From Stentor roeselii (taxonomy: Eukaryota; Ciliophora; Heterotrichea; Heterotrichida; Stentoridae), in contig RSEH01000063.1 in assembly GCA_006503475.1 (NCBI GenBank), forward strand, positions 115,584 to 179,583: 64,000 nucleotides of DNA, written 5' to 3'. Made by a program: the position numbers and the translations under genes. Position 1 is the stretch's first letter. The number at the start of each line of letters is the position of its first letter. Positions 50,688 to 61,117 of this stretch are shown here, one piece after another. The notes beneath the pieces were generated by a model. It was given only the letters and a program-made list of their open reading frames with translations. It ran no database searches and was not told the DNA's origin.

Positions 50688-52742
50688 CTAAATAAATATT
50701 AATTCCTTGTAAACATTCCGATATTCTTCAATATTGATTGAAAACTTTTTAAACTCTTTCAGTGAAATAAACTCTTTTAGTACAATCTGCCTTCTAATAT
50801 TCAAACATATAACTCTTCCTTTAATAGTTATAAAAATTAGCACATTTCCACTTCTACTAAATCTTAATTTTTCAGTTAAAACCCCAAGTTTTCCTGGTAT
50901 TAAAATAATAGGATTATTTTGATTTATATCAATCACAGTGATTTTTTCACTTCTGTTAAAAGCGATGAATCTTCCACAGTTTGAGATAGTCAAGCAGCGA
51001 TTATGAGTAAAATTATCTCTAAAATAATGAATCGACTTTTTTTGTTCAATATCCCACATAATTATCTCGTTATTCGAACAAGAAACTCCGATTTTTAAGT
51101 CAGAATTAAGGCAAATATCATAAACTACTCCGGTGTGGCCTCTAAATTCTGTTAAACATTTTGAAGATTGCAAGTCCCACCATCTGACTAAATAATCTGA
51201 TGAACCAGTTAGTAAATACTTGCCACAATTCGATAATGACAAACAATCTGCTGCCACATGGTGAGGAAGACTTAGCTTTTTTACTACCATTTGTTTAGAA
51301 ATATCCCAAACACTAAAGGCACAGTTTTGACTTGGATAAACTACAAAAGAGTGATCTGATGATACTTCCACATATTTGTAGTAAAAGTTGTTAGAAAATA
51401 CTTTACTTAGTGTAAAACTATTGATATGAATTTTTTTTAAGAAGTGAGTGTCTAAGTAGAACGCTAAAGATAAATCATTCATTATTTCAGCGTCGTTGCA
51501 GGCATCATATATTTCAAAACTTCTTATAGCTTCACAAGATTCAATTGAGTAAATAAAAAGAAGTTTATTTGAATGAGAAGACAAAAAGTATTTATCGTCT
51601 TTTGATGAATTCACGAAATTGCATTCAACTGCACATTTTTTAATGATTGTTATTTCCTTGTACGAAGGTAAATCTAAGAGAACTAAAGACCCATCAATTA
51701 ATCCTAAGAGTGCGAATGATTCATTGTTAGCTAAATGAAAACAAATTATTTTTGAAAAGCTTGTATAAGTGTTTTCAACTTTTGAATATTTATTATAAAC
51801 AGATAATTTATTTTCACCAACTTCTAAAAATTTAGAGCTATTAAATATAAACCAAACAATAGGACTAATAATACGATTAATATCAACACCAACAAATGAG
51901 TAAATCACACTATATGTAGATAAACTCCAAACATGAATAATTCCAATATAATCTGCACTAAAGGCTTTTGAGTCTGAACTATCTATTTTTATTAAAATTG
52001 CTGGCATATCATGTATCTTTAAGACCTTTATAGTTTTATTTTCTTTGAATTTCCATAAAACGATTTGGCTGTCATTACTTCCTGAAACAACTAAGTCTGA
52101 ATGACTGTTGGTTGTTAAACTGCATATCTTAGACCTATGTCTGAATAAACAAGCGGTGCATTTGAAATCTTTCAAGTTTATAACTCTTACCACAGAGTCA
52201 ATTCCACCACACACTATGAACTTTTGATCATTTGTTATATTAATGCAGTCAATCGATCCAACAACCTTACTTAAAAAAGATCTTTTTATTTTTGATTGAT
52301 TATCTAATGCAGAATGTTTAAAGTAATCACGGGTGTAGAACTTCTCTATCGCAGCCATAGAATTTTCTTCTAGCCTATTGGTTTTAGTAATGATACTTTT
52401 AACAAATTGTTTTTCAATGTCAGTTATTTTTTTTTTGCTTAAAAAATTTTTCAATCTACTGATTATGGAGCCCAAACTTTTAATAGTTTGATCGCAAAGA
52501 GTTTTCACATGTTGCTGGATTTCAAATGTCTTATTTAAAATTTCTTTCTGAGTTTGTTTTAAAAAATTCAATTTTTCGGCTATCATCTCAAAGCATTCTG
52601 GGCTAGAATCAAGATAAAGTTTTGATATTTTGTGAGTTGGACTTTCTGAGAGATGCTTCCATATATGTTGCTTACAAAATAACTTCTCAGAACATGAACA
52701 GGAATATTCTGAATCTCTTGAACATTCAGAACACGTATACAT
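50688..52742 (-). CDS. B-box-like zinc finger, coiled-coil, WD40 repeat protein
   Basis: 684 residues. The N-terminal finger has ligands C4, C7, C15, C17, C23, H26, H30, H37. A helical region (~45-130) follows, then WD40-like repeats from ~150 to ~640 (FIVCGGIDSVVRVINL, LVVSGSNDSQIVLWKF, YLLTGSSDYLVRWWDL, GVSCSNNEIIMWDI), probably two propellers or one long one. The order finger, helix, propeller suggests a scaffold. The finger is shared with the protein at 47257-48837, so the two belong to one module family. Role unknown. Confidence 0.85.
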   Translation of the reverse strand: MYTCSECSRDSEYSCSCSEKLFCKQHIWKHLSESPTHKISKLYLDSSPECFEMIAEKLNFLKQTQKEILNKTFEIQQHVKTLCDQTIKSLGSIISRLKNFLSKKKITDIEKQFVKSIITKTNRLEENSMAAIEKFYTRDYFKHSALDNQSKIKRSFLSKVVGSIDCINITNDQKFIVCGGIDSVVRVINLKDFKCTACLFRHRSKICSLTTNSHSDLVVSGSNDSQIVLWKFKENKTIKVLKIHDMPAILIKIDSSDSKAFSADYIGIIHVWSLSTYSVIYSFVGVDINRIISPIVWFIFNSSKFLEVGENKLSVYNKYSKVENTYTSFSKIICFHLANNESFALLGLIDGSLVLLDLPSYKEITIIKKCAVECNFVNSSKDDKYFLSSHSNKLLFIYSIESCEAIRSFEIYDACNDAEIMNDLSLAFYLDTHFLKKIHINSFTLSKVFSNNFYYKYVEVSSDHSFVVYPSQNCAFSVWDISKQMVVKKLSLPHHVAADCLSLSNCGKYLLTGSSDYLVRWWDLQSSKCLTEFRGHTGVVYDICLNSDLKIGVSCSNNEIIMWDIEQKKSIHYFRDNFTHNRCLTISNCGRFIAFNRSEKITVIDINQNNPIILIPGKLGVLTEKLRFSRSGNVLIFITIKGRVICLNIRRQIVLKEFISLKEFKKFSINIEEYRNVYKELIFI

Positions 52743-53280
52743 TTTATATATAATGGGAAAGTAGGACTTTAATAAAGGGAAATTTACAGCAGAATGGATT
52801 ATGAGATAATTCAGCTAAATTAAAAGTTAAGATGTACGAAGGAATGAAAGTTTAAGTTTATACAGGTTTTAGAAATATCTGTGGATATTGAAAAGGTTTG
52901 GTTTATGGAATATTATGATATTTGATCTTTAGAGCCTTAGTTTCTAGGATAAAATTGACTTCTGTGTAAGGTACTTTCAATTTGAATAGTTTTAACGAAG
53001 TTTTGATTAGAATGATATGCAATACAAAATATTCTATATCTCATATTTGGACTATTTACCAGCGATTGTAAATATAACTGAATCCCTATGCATTTAAATA
53101 CTTAAACCTTGAACAAACAAATAATTAAAAGCATTCCATTTTTCCAGATATCTAAATCATCCCAAATCCATACCTAATTATCTCTAACTGGCTCTGATAG
53201 TACCCAAATTAATATAAATAGTAACAAAACAGCCACAAAAATGACTAAAAGTAGCAAATCACTTAACCTCTATCAAAATA
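52743..53280. other. Intergenic region
   Basis: 5' flank of the WD40 gene; no gene recognised. From about 53300 onward composition becomes coding-like again. Confidence 0.5.
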
Positions 53281-53299
53281 TCCGCTGATTTTCAAGCCA

Positions 53300-54110
53300 G
53301 TACCTAACACAATTCTATTAGCGATTAAAAAGAGATATTTAATAATTCGAACAATAACCTCTTGCCATCCCATCCAAACAGCATAAGCAGCAATAGGATT
53401 AAAGGCACAGTAAGCCCAAAATTCTCAGAACTAGACCTGTCTTACAATAAGATCGAACTAGTAGGAATCAAGAATTTTCCTATCTTCTCCTCAGTATCTA
53501 CTTCTATAGAAAGCTAACAGAACTAAAACTATTACAAACCCATCTGAAACAAGCACAAACTTAAAAGATTTTCGAAGAAATGATAAAGAAAACTATCTTG
53601 AGCAATCTAAAACTAAAGTCAACAGCCTTCCTGGTATATCTAAGTCCTGGAGGAATTTTTAATATTAAACAAAAGGCTCAAAACCCAAAGCTTTCAAGTT
53701 GTTGCTTAAAGCTGAAACTTTCACAACTTTGCAGTAGTCTTGGAAAAAAACCTTTCTTAGTTGGTAATTGCAAAGGCTTATTTCGTGATTCTGGAGATGT
53801 CGCAAATGCCAAGACTTTTATGGTGAATTAAACTCTAGAACAACTCTACCTGGCGAGTATAAAATCCATTCAAATGGATGATTCGCTCTGGTTATAAAAA
53901 ACAAAGATGGTTGAAATCTGTCAACTAAGCAACAACGAACTGGAAAACGAAGTCGGTTAAGCTTTTTACATATCTTTAGCGTGAATTACTCCTTTATAAC
54001 TCTTAATCTCAATCAAATGAGCGCAAAGTACCCGCTGAACACCTGGACCGTTACCGGGTAAAACAAGAGAGAATGTTCTTCAGAAAATAATTGAAAATCG
54101 AATTAAAAAA
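53300..54110 (+). pseudogene. Decayed leucine-rich-repeat gene
   Basis: LRR-like pieces occur in shifting frames: SELDLSYNKIELVGIKNF near 53430, an 83-codon frame at 53580-53831 (MIKKTILSNLKLKSTAFL), LEQLYLASIKSIQMDDSLWL near 53840, LSNNELENEVG near 53930 and ITLNLNQMSAKYPLNTWT near 54000. Stops and frameshifts separate them and 15-nt introns do not repair them. The consensus resembles RNase-inhibitor-type or generic LRRs. Gene identity unknown. Confidence 0.45.
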
Positions 54111-54239
54111 GTTAAAAGACTCTTATTTGAAGGATGAATGAAAGACTCGTCTAATAAAAAATCGGTTCTTTTATGTCTCTCACGCATCAAAAACATAACA
54201 AAAAACTAGAAAAATGCTGAACAAATCAAAACTCAAGTC

Positions 54240-54880
54240 CACCAATCAGCTTTAAGCAAAACTTTAAAGGACTTAAAATTATGTGAGATAATATCATAAA
54301 CAGTTCAGTGAATACAGAAAAGTCGACGAACTCAAGAGGAAAATGCCTGAAATCGAGAAAGACGTAAAAATTTATTGAAATCCAGTGAATTATACTCAGG
54401 AAGGCTCGCTGCCATTGATAAGATCTCAAGTTTAATGGACTTCGCAATGTTTCACTCTCTTAACCAGTTCAACCTGAGGTTCGAATCGTTAAAAACCCTT
54501 CACATCTTCCTAAGTATTTTGAAGGCATGAGTGCCGGTTGGACTATAACTCTTTTCAACAAGTGCTCAGTAGAATGGCCATGGAAAACACTATTTCTGTT
54601 CCTCTTCTTCCAGAAACCTGAAGAATGATGTTTTAATAGAATCGGTACTTTAAAAGAAGTTTTCGAACTTTTTACACTAGAGGACTATCGAGAATCAAAA
54701 CTTTTGAAATAATTGCTGTTGTTGATATATCTACTCGGAAACTTTGAGATAGAAACTTGAAACGATTTTTAATGTTTTTAGAATCTGGGATAAAGGGAAA
54801 ATGATGAAAATAGGTCTACTTGGTTTTCGATGTTTAGGTCAGGGACTCGGCAAGAGTTTGTTGAGATATTAGAATGTGTT
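54240..54880 (+). pseudogene. Unidentified decayed coding region
   Basis: Coding-like segments on the + strand include SSELYSGRLAAIDKISSLMD followed by FAMFHSLNQFNLRFESL (near 54380-54480), LDYNSFQQVLSRMAMENTI (near 54540) and EVFELFTLEDYRESKLLK (near 54660), in different frames with stops between. The composition is that of a real gene. No family recognised; it could be the continuation of the LRR relic upstream or a separate gene. Confidence 0.35.
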
Positions 54881-55617
54881 TTACTCTAGAAACCCCAATT
54901 CCAGCTAAGCTGCAAAGTATATCAAACTAGTCACAGATAGCTTGTTTGAGAAAAAGATATCAGCTGTTTAATTGTATGTATTTATTTTAAAAAAAAATAA
55001 AAAGAATCAAAAGCTATCGAATATGGATAAGAGAATTCTTATGATTCATATTTATTCCACCACAGATGAAAAATTTTCTTGAATAATTTATTATTAACCA
55101 GAATGAAAAAACAATAATTTCGCTTTGTTAATATCCAACTTATATTGAACATCATTAAATTGTTTGTATTTAGGCTGATACCATTTATAATTTAAAAAAT
55201 AATTAACTGCAGATATTGCATGGAATAAAAAAATCTGGATTTAAAATTTATTTCAAAAGATTAGAAATATTAATCTTTACCTAGTGGTTCATTTACCCCG
55301 ATAATATTGTAAAGTTGATTACTGCTGTGAAGAAGAAAGTTTGAAATAGCTTCTTACATCTAATAGAGGAATTCAATAATTTAGTATCTTTTTAATCCTA
55401 TAGCTTTTATATAATTCAGGTTCTTAGGGTAGAAATATATTTTTAATTGATTTTTGATCACTGAATTTATTATATAATATCAATAAAATTAGTTTAATGC
55501 TTAATATAAAATCTATATACTTAGATCATTATAGACATCTCAATACTTCAAATCAATAATTAATTGAATTTAACCTAAAATCATCAATAACTGAAGCCAT
55601 CCAAATTTTAAAGTAAA
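54881..55617. other. Intergenic region
   Basis: AT-rich spacer; no gene or RNA seen. Confidence 0.5.
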
Positions 55618-56193
55618 TTAAAAATTCCCTTTTTTAACTCCCGATCTCTGATCTTTGTAATCTAAAATTCCATCTTTCACCTTCGTACAAACAATACGAG
55701 CCACAAGCTCAAAAACCCTTTCAACACTATTTTTATCAATCGCAGTAGTTTCCGCATAAAAAATTGAGTTTTGGTTTGCAAAGTTCAGGCCTTCATCAGT
55801 GCTAACACATCTTTCTTCTACAAGATCAACTTTATTAGCTACAACCAAAAAAATAATATCTTGAGGTACCCTTTCTTTTACTTCATTGATCCACATACTC
55901 AAACTTTCAAAAGAATTCCGATTAGTAGCATCAAAAACGACAAAAGCCACAGCAGAATTTCTAAAATAGCCTCTTGATATAGACCAGTAGCTTTTCTGCC
56001 CCGCAGTATCCCACATCTGCAACTGAACAAAAATTTCATCAATTTTTACAAGTCGAGCTTCGAATTCGACTCCTATAGTGGCCTCATGCTTTTCCTTGAA
56101 CTTATGATAGGTGAACTGCCTCAACAAGCAAGACTTTCCAACTTGAGTGTCTCCTATGAGAATGCATTTGACAACTAAAGAATAAGACATCAT
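55618..56193 (-). CDS. Rab-like small GTPase (copy 1)
   Basis: 191 residues from ATG 56193 (MMSYSLVVKC; the second Met at 56190 aligns better with its paralogue). G-motifs are complete: GDTQVGKS (G1), ATIGVEFEARL (G2), WDTAGQ (G3), ANKVDL (G4), and ETTA in place of the usual ETSA (G5). This is the RAB family fold; closest in style to Rab2/4/14-type proteins. The C-terminus ends RSGVKKGNF with no prenylation Cys, so membrane attachment is unclear. It belongs to a minus-strand array with one more intact copy and two relics. Confidence 0.88.
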   Translation of the reverse strand: MMSYSLVVKCILIGDTQVGKSCLLRQFTYHKFKEKHEATIGVEFEARLVKIDEIFVQLQMWDTAGQKSYWSISRGYFRNSAVAFVVFDATNRNSFESLSMWINEVKERVPQDIIFLVVANKVDLVEERCVSTDEGLNFANQNSIFYAETTAIDKNSVERVFELVARIVCTKVKDGILDYKDQRSGVKKGNF

Positions 56194-56235
56194 CACTTTA
56201 ATCAAAGTCAAATTATATTTCAGCTCAGAAAATTT

Positions 56236-56546
56236 TATTAATTTTGATTATCTTGACCAACTTATCTAAACTCTCAAAAGAATCCCGATCAATAGCATAA
56301 AAAACGGCAAACACAGTATAAGCAAATCTACAGTAGACCTAGTGAACTATATGAATACTTCAGCTAAATATCAAAGATCTCCAACTTAATAAACTTTTCA
56401 TTAATTTTCACAGCCGATCTCTAATATCGGCTCCAAAATTCGTAAAGAAGCTTTATTAAAGTTAACATGAGTAAACTGCATCAACAAATAAGACTTCCAA
56501 CTCCAGTATCTCCAACAATATTGAATCAAGATTGAAGATCAGACAT
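56236..56546 (-). pseudogene. Truncated Rab pseudogene
   Basis: Starts ATG 56546 (MSDLQS, then TAG) and continues in broken frames: IVGDTGVGKS-like G1 with one base missing, ILEPILEIGCEN in place of G2, then VFAVFYAIDRDSFESL, which aligns with IVFDATDRDSFESL of copy 2. It ends before G4 and runs into the 5' flank of copy 1. Clearly a dead partial duplicate. Confidence 0.75.
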
Positions 56547-56813
56547 TTATCAATTAAAATTAAGTGAAAATAGATATGAACTTACAAATTTTTTTCAAAT
56601 TTTGCAAAGAAAGGTAATTGTAAGTATTTTAATTTAATTATAAGTTAAAATTTGTTTTACTTATGGAAATCGATTCATTTAACTGATAATATAATTCAAT
56701 TATTGATAGATATATTATTTGAAAAAGATTTATAAATTATCCTATATATTGCTATAAAATTCAAGGCTTAACTTAGAATCCTGTTACTAAACAACAAGCT
56801 TAAAGTCTTTAGA

Positions 56814-57425
56814 TTAGCAAATTAAACACAAGTAAACTATATTTATTATCGAATGAACCATGCTCATATTATCTAATGGAATAAAAATTGAGTTTTTATA
56901 GTTCCACCTTTCATTTTCGAGTAAAAAAAACGAGTTGAAAGTTAAAAAAATTCGCTCAACACTATTTTTATCCATCGCAGAAGTCTCCACATAAATAAGT
57001 GAATATTGATTTGCAAACTTCAATCCTTCATCAGTACTAACACGTCTTTCCTTTACTAGATCAACTTTGTTAGCAACAAGTAAAACAATAATATCATTAT
57101 TTCCATAGGTTTTTACTTCGTTGAGCCACAAATTCAAGCTTTCAAAAGAATCGCGATCGGTAGCATCAAAAACAATGAAAGCAACAGCAGCATTTTTTAA
57201 ATGAGCCCTAGTGATCATCCTGAATCTTTCATGTCCAGCAGTATCCCAAATCTGTATATTAGTAAGCATGTGATCAAATTTAAAAGGTAGAGTTCTGAAT
57301 TCGGCTCCTACTGTAATGTCATACTCTTGTTTTAACCTATAATCCATCAACTGCACTAACAAGCAAGACTTCCCTACTTTAGTATCTCCAACAATAATAC
57401 ATGTCACTGACAAAGAATCTGACAT
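56814..57425 (-). CDS. Rab-like small GTPase (copy 2)
   Basis: 203 residues from ATG 57425 (MSDSLSVTCIIVGDT). G1 GDTKVGKS, G2 ITVGAEF, G3 WDTAGHERF, G4 ANKVDL, G5 ETSA are all intact. After VERIF the sequence stops matching copy 1 and becomes LTFNSFFLLENERWNYKN...LCLIC. The break follows a T-run, and a one-base shift would restore partial similarity, so the C-terminal ~50 residues may be a frameshifted tail. It ends CLIC, which could act as a CAAX-type signal by chance or design. Confidence 0.82.
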   Translation of the reverse strand: MSDSLSVTCIIVGDTKVGKSCLLVQLMDYRLKQEYDITVGAEFRTLPFKFDHMLTNIQIWDTAGHERFRMITRAHLKNAAVAFIVFDATDRDSFESLNLWLNEVKTYGNNDIIVLLVANKVDLVKERRVSTDEGLKFANQYSLIYVETSAMDKNSVERIFLTFNSFFLLENERWNYKNSIFIPLDNMSMVHSIINIVYLCLIC

Positions 57426-57539
57426 TTATCAATAAAAGGAATGATATAGAGATCTGAGGTTGGATAGGATTTTTAATATTGGATTTATTTGGATGAATTA
57501 ATATTTAAGTAATGAGGAGAATGATGCAAATATTGTAAC

Positions 57540-57965
57540 TCCGGTACTCCCAACATTAGGATCTATGGTTCATCTTTCAACTTAGTATAAACAACATGCA
57601 AAGCTCTAAAACCATCCAGACACAATTTTTATCTATGTGCGAAATTTCTGCATAAATTATTGAATATTTTTCTAGAAAAATCAATCCTTTGTCCTAATTA
57701 ATCTCTCCTCGACTCAATCAAATTTATTAGCAACAACTAAAACAACAATATCTTTTTCACATAGTCTTATGTTCACTAACCCACTAACTTTATCCTTCAA
57801 AATGATCCCTATTATTTGCATCAAAACTACAAAAAAAACCAGCATCTCTATAATAAAACCTAAAAATATTCTTGAATCTGGTCATTCCAGTAGTATCCTA
57901 TAATTGTAACTTGAGAAAAATATTAATTTCAACAAGCCCAGTTACTATTTTACCTCCAATATCAA
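57540..57965 (-). pseudogene. Rab pseudogene
   Basis: On the minus strand: GGKIVTGLVEINIFLKLQL, then TAG where Rab proteins have the Trp of WDTAG, then DTTGMTRFKN, RDAGFFCSFDANNRDHFE and, after stops and shifts, IIYAEISHIDKN (G5 region). The G1 loop is missing; the sequence upstream (57970-58158) is not Rab-like. A decayed duplicate of the neighbouring genes. Confidence 0.7.
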
Positions 57966-58159
57966 AATCACAAAAGTGATGAAAAGGCTGATGATTGTGT
58001 TGCCGGTCGTATAGTATAACTTTTTCTTCATTTTTTATATGGTCAGGTCTGTGTAACTGATATGGCATTCGAAGTCCGCACAGAAGTCTAGTGCCTTGGA
58101 AATCAGCATGTTGAACCCTATGATTAAAAGGGAAATAAAAATCATCAGTCCTCTTCAAT

Positions 58160-58998
58160 CGGGTGACTACTTATTTTTTATAATTGATTTATCAAATTGC
58201 AGTGAATGAAATAACATGTTGCAGATTATTGATAGTATTGTTGACACTAATGAACCTATTGATTATCTTAGTAATCTTTCGAAAGTTAAGAGGATTAGTG
58301 TTAATAGATTATGTCTGATGGCACTGGAGGTGATCACATTTTTAGAGAACCTCGGGTAAGGAAGTGTTTTTGCGGCATAAATAGCAAATATGAAGTAAAA
58401 GCAAAGATATTTTAATAGGTTTTAGAATTTGCCAGGGTGTTATTTTTAGTGCTTTTTTACTATGATCTTCTGGGATGTAGTCTTAAATGTAACGAAAGCC
58501 ATTTCATATTTCAAATCATTAGTTATCCTAAAATCCAAAGTTTTTAACATTTTTCTCACCTGTTTTAGTTAATATATTGTCACATTTATGATAATTAATA
58601 CAAAATTTAATAAACTGATCAATTTGATACCCATAACAAACATCTTCCACCTCGACCTTCTGTCGAGACTTTTCAAAAACATCATTCTCAATGAATTCCT
58701 TAAAATATTCATCATAAATTCAATCAGGTACATTGGTAACGCAATAGTACAGTATGAAGGATTTTTATCAGAATCATTAACTTCTTGTGGTTTTATAAAT
58801 GATTTTCCTGCACATCACCAAATAAAAAAATCAGCATAATAAACGCAGCATAAAAAAATACCATCCAACCACTCGCGTTATTGATCAGAGATGATAAATT
58901 TGCTAGCAAGATATTCACATCTCCTTCAAACAGGATTTTTCCAAACTTCACCCAATGTCCAAGCCATTTCTTGCATGACTATGCGACTAGTAAAGGTA
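58160..58998. other. Region without a supported gene
   Basis: Contains a 47-codon frame at 58216-58359 (MLQIIDSIVDTNEPIDYL) of coding-like composition and an 83-codon frame at 58588-58839, neither with a recognised family. They may be gene relics like their neighbours. Confidence 0.35.
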
Positions 58999-59880
58999 GA
59001 TGAGCAAGCCTCTCTATGAAATTTCCCTAATGGTGCAAACCAAGTTCTACAGCTACATCGACCGAGGTTTCTTCTCCTACAACGAGTTCGAGGACTGTTT
59101 AAAGTCCCTAAAGTTCTCCGAAGTTGAATTTTTTTCAAAAAGCGATTTTCAATTAATCCGTTCATCTCTAGGCAGTCGGTCGAAAGCTAGACAAATACCG
59201 AGAAGCAGTGATATTACTTCCTGCAGTATACCACGAATTGATAAACTACATCAACTTGAGCCACAAAGGCTCGAACTCTCGTTTAATCCTGGCGGTTCAT
59301 CCACAAACGCGCGAAGTGCGCAGCGGACTGGTGCTGACACTGGACTCAAGCCGCTACCACATCCAGTTCGACCGCCCGGAACTTGGCCTGTTTTTAGTCC
59401 AGGACCACTCGATTCTGCCCAGCTCCGCTGAGATCGTTAAGCAAGAAGTAGAAGTGCCGTCATTTTTGTGTATGAATCAGTTCAAGAACGTGAAGTTATT
59501 TCTTCTAACTTCGTGATTGAAGGGTTTAAGGCCGGTGTTAATATCTAGGCCATGGCTTTTCTGTTGAAATTTCTTAAGAGAAAAGAAGCTTTTATTAAGT
59601 TGTTGAAGCAGTTTAACTGTAATAAGAACTGAAAACCGGAATATGAGATGAAGCGACAGTATGCATGGATTGTAAGGAGTAGTCTGAGGAATGAAGTTGT
59701 TTGCTTGGAGTAATTGACTTGATTGTCGAGGAAAACGACCCCGCGCTTATCAGACATTTGGATGAAAATTTAAGGCTGCTTACTCCGGCTTGTTAAAGGA
59801 ATAAAGTCGAGTTTGAAGAGGTTTGTGAGTATGTTGAACAGATTAAGAGGAAAATCAGGAAAAGATAGTAGGATTATTTC
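58999..59880 (+). pseudogene. LIN9/ALY (MuvB complex) pseudogene
   Basis: The first frame (MSKPLYEISLMVQ, FYSYIDRGFFSYNEFEDCL, FQLIRSSLG) matches the DIRP domain. Near 59175 the sense moves by +1 into KLDKYREAVILLPAVYHEL, LAVHPQTREVRSGLVL, RYHIQFDRPELG, the conserved tract after DIRP in LIN9/ALY. After a stop at 59515, FLKRKEAFIKLLKQFN, YEMKRQYAWIVRSSLRNEV and EENDPALIRHLDENLRLL follow in broken frames, as in the LIN9 C-terminus. The usual KPRR-type segment between the first two blocks is missing. LIN9 is a core subunit of the cell-cycle MuvB/DREAM complex. Several stops argue against a live gene. Confidence 0.7.
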
Positions 59881-60273
59881 ATTGGTTGAGAATTTAATTG
59901 AACAGGTTGGGTAGGTTTGGATTGATTCAAGGTTCAGATTTGGTCATTTAGAGGAAAGATTGAATTAATTTTGATTTAAGACTACTTGTTTGTGTTGGTT
60001 TTAAGTATTTAGAGAAGTCTTCTTTTTTTTATTGTTTGGGTGACTTTGAAGAAATCAGTTTAGGGTTGTTTTGAGGATACTATTTATTTCTTTACATTTA
60101 GAGCCACAGATGATTGAATATAAACCTTCATTAGTCTTCTTTGAGATAGGAATCTTAAATGCTCCTCCAAAAGGATCACTATAGATTTTGAAAGAATATT
60201 TATTAATAGCTTTATATTTTCAATCTCAATCACAAATCCATCATTCAACCAACCCTTCTACTAAAGGCCATAA
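59881..60273. other. Intergenic region upstream of RPS3
   Basis: No gene seen. The last ~90 bases are G-poor with several caatc/aaccc stretches, as before other + strand starts. Confidence 0.55.
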
Positions 60274-60948
60274 ATGGACGGTGGTAACCTAGCAAGGGAG
60301 ATAAGCAAGAAAAGGAAATTTATCCAGGACGGTTTACGCAAGGCCGAACTGCACTGTTTCCTGGCTCGAACACTTACCCAAGAAGGTTACGCCGGAATGG
60401 ACATGGTATCAACTTCAAGCCTGACGACAGTCTCAATCTATGCGACACATATCGACAAGGTGGTCGGTGAGAACAACACCCGAGTGCGAGAGCTCAACTC
60501 TTTAATCCGAAAGCGTTTTAACTACGCAAAAGACAGCCTTGAAATCCTCGCCAGAAAGGTGCCAAACAGAGGTTTGAGCGCTGCAGTCCAAGCAGAGAAC
60601 TTGAAGTCCAAATTAATGAACGGCTTTCCAGTCAGAATGGCTGCCAACGGTGTCATCAGATTCGTCATGAAAAGTGGAGCCAAGGGTATCGAAGTCGCTG
60701 TTTCAGGCAAGATCAGGGCTCAGAGAGCGAAGACGATGAAGTTCAAAGATGGTTACTTTATCAGCTCTGGAGAACCCAGGAGGGTCTTTGTTGATGAAGC
60801 TGTGAGACATGTCGGATTGAAACAAGGAGTTTTGGGAGTGAAGGTCAGGATTATGATTTCTCATGACCCTGAAGGAGTTTTGGGACCCAAACGACCCCTG
60901 CCTGACCTTGTCGACATCATTGAGCCGAAAGACGTTGCTACTAGTTAA
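60274..60948 (+). CDS. RPS3: 40S ribosomal protein S3 (uS3)
   Basis: 224 residues, close to the usual ~230-245. Motifs: SKKRKFIQDGLRKAELHCFL, TREYAG-like EGYAGMDM, a type-2 KH domain (VVGENNTRVRELNSLI), and the C-terminal domain with AAVQAE, VMKSGAKGIEVAVSGKIRAQRAK, FISSGEPRR, GVLGVKVRIM and GPKRPLPD. Structural protein of the small subunit at the mRNA entry channel. Codon choice is more GC-rich at third positions than in neighbours, as expected for a highly expressed gene. It is intact, although flanked on both sides by decayed genes. Confidence 0.97.
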   Translation: MDGGNLAREISKKRKFIQDGLRKAELHCFLARTLTQEGYAGMDMVSTSSLTTVSIYATHIDKVVGENNTRVRELNSLIRKRFNYAKDSLEILARKVPNRGLSAAVQAENLKSKLMNGFPVRMAANGVIRFVMKSGAKGIEVAVSGKIRAQRAKTMKFKDGYFISSGEPRRVFVDEAVRHVGLKQGVLGVKVRIMISHDPEGVLGPKRPLPDLVDIIEPKDVATS

Positions 60949-61117
60949 GTTGTCTAAATTTTGGGAGGTTTTATTTGGAATTCTTTGAGAAGGGCTTTTA
61001 GGACATTGAACAATTAATTATTTATTTGGCATTTGGATGATTATTTGAAATTTAAGAATGATTGGTTTAGCTTTAAAATAATTATGTAGAGCTTTATATT
61101 TATTACATCTTTTTGAG

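Noticed and set aside
54470-54500. tRNA T-arm (ggttcgaatc)
   Set aside because: The flanking bases do not form the T-stem and no acceptor or anticodon arm fits.
58588-58839. 83-residue hypothetical protein
   Set aside because: AT-driven composition, no context or motif; could be chance.
59168-59190. 16-nt intron in the LIN9-like gene
   Set aside because: gtcggtcgaaagctag fits GT-AG and the frame, but it removes KLD residues that align with LIN9, and later stops remain. Kept only as an alternative.
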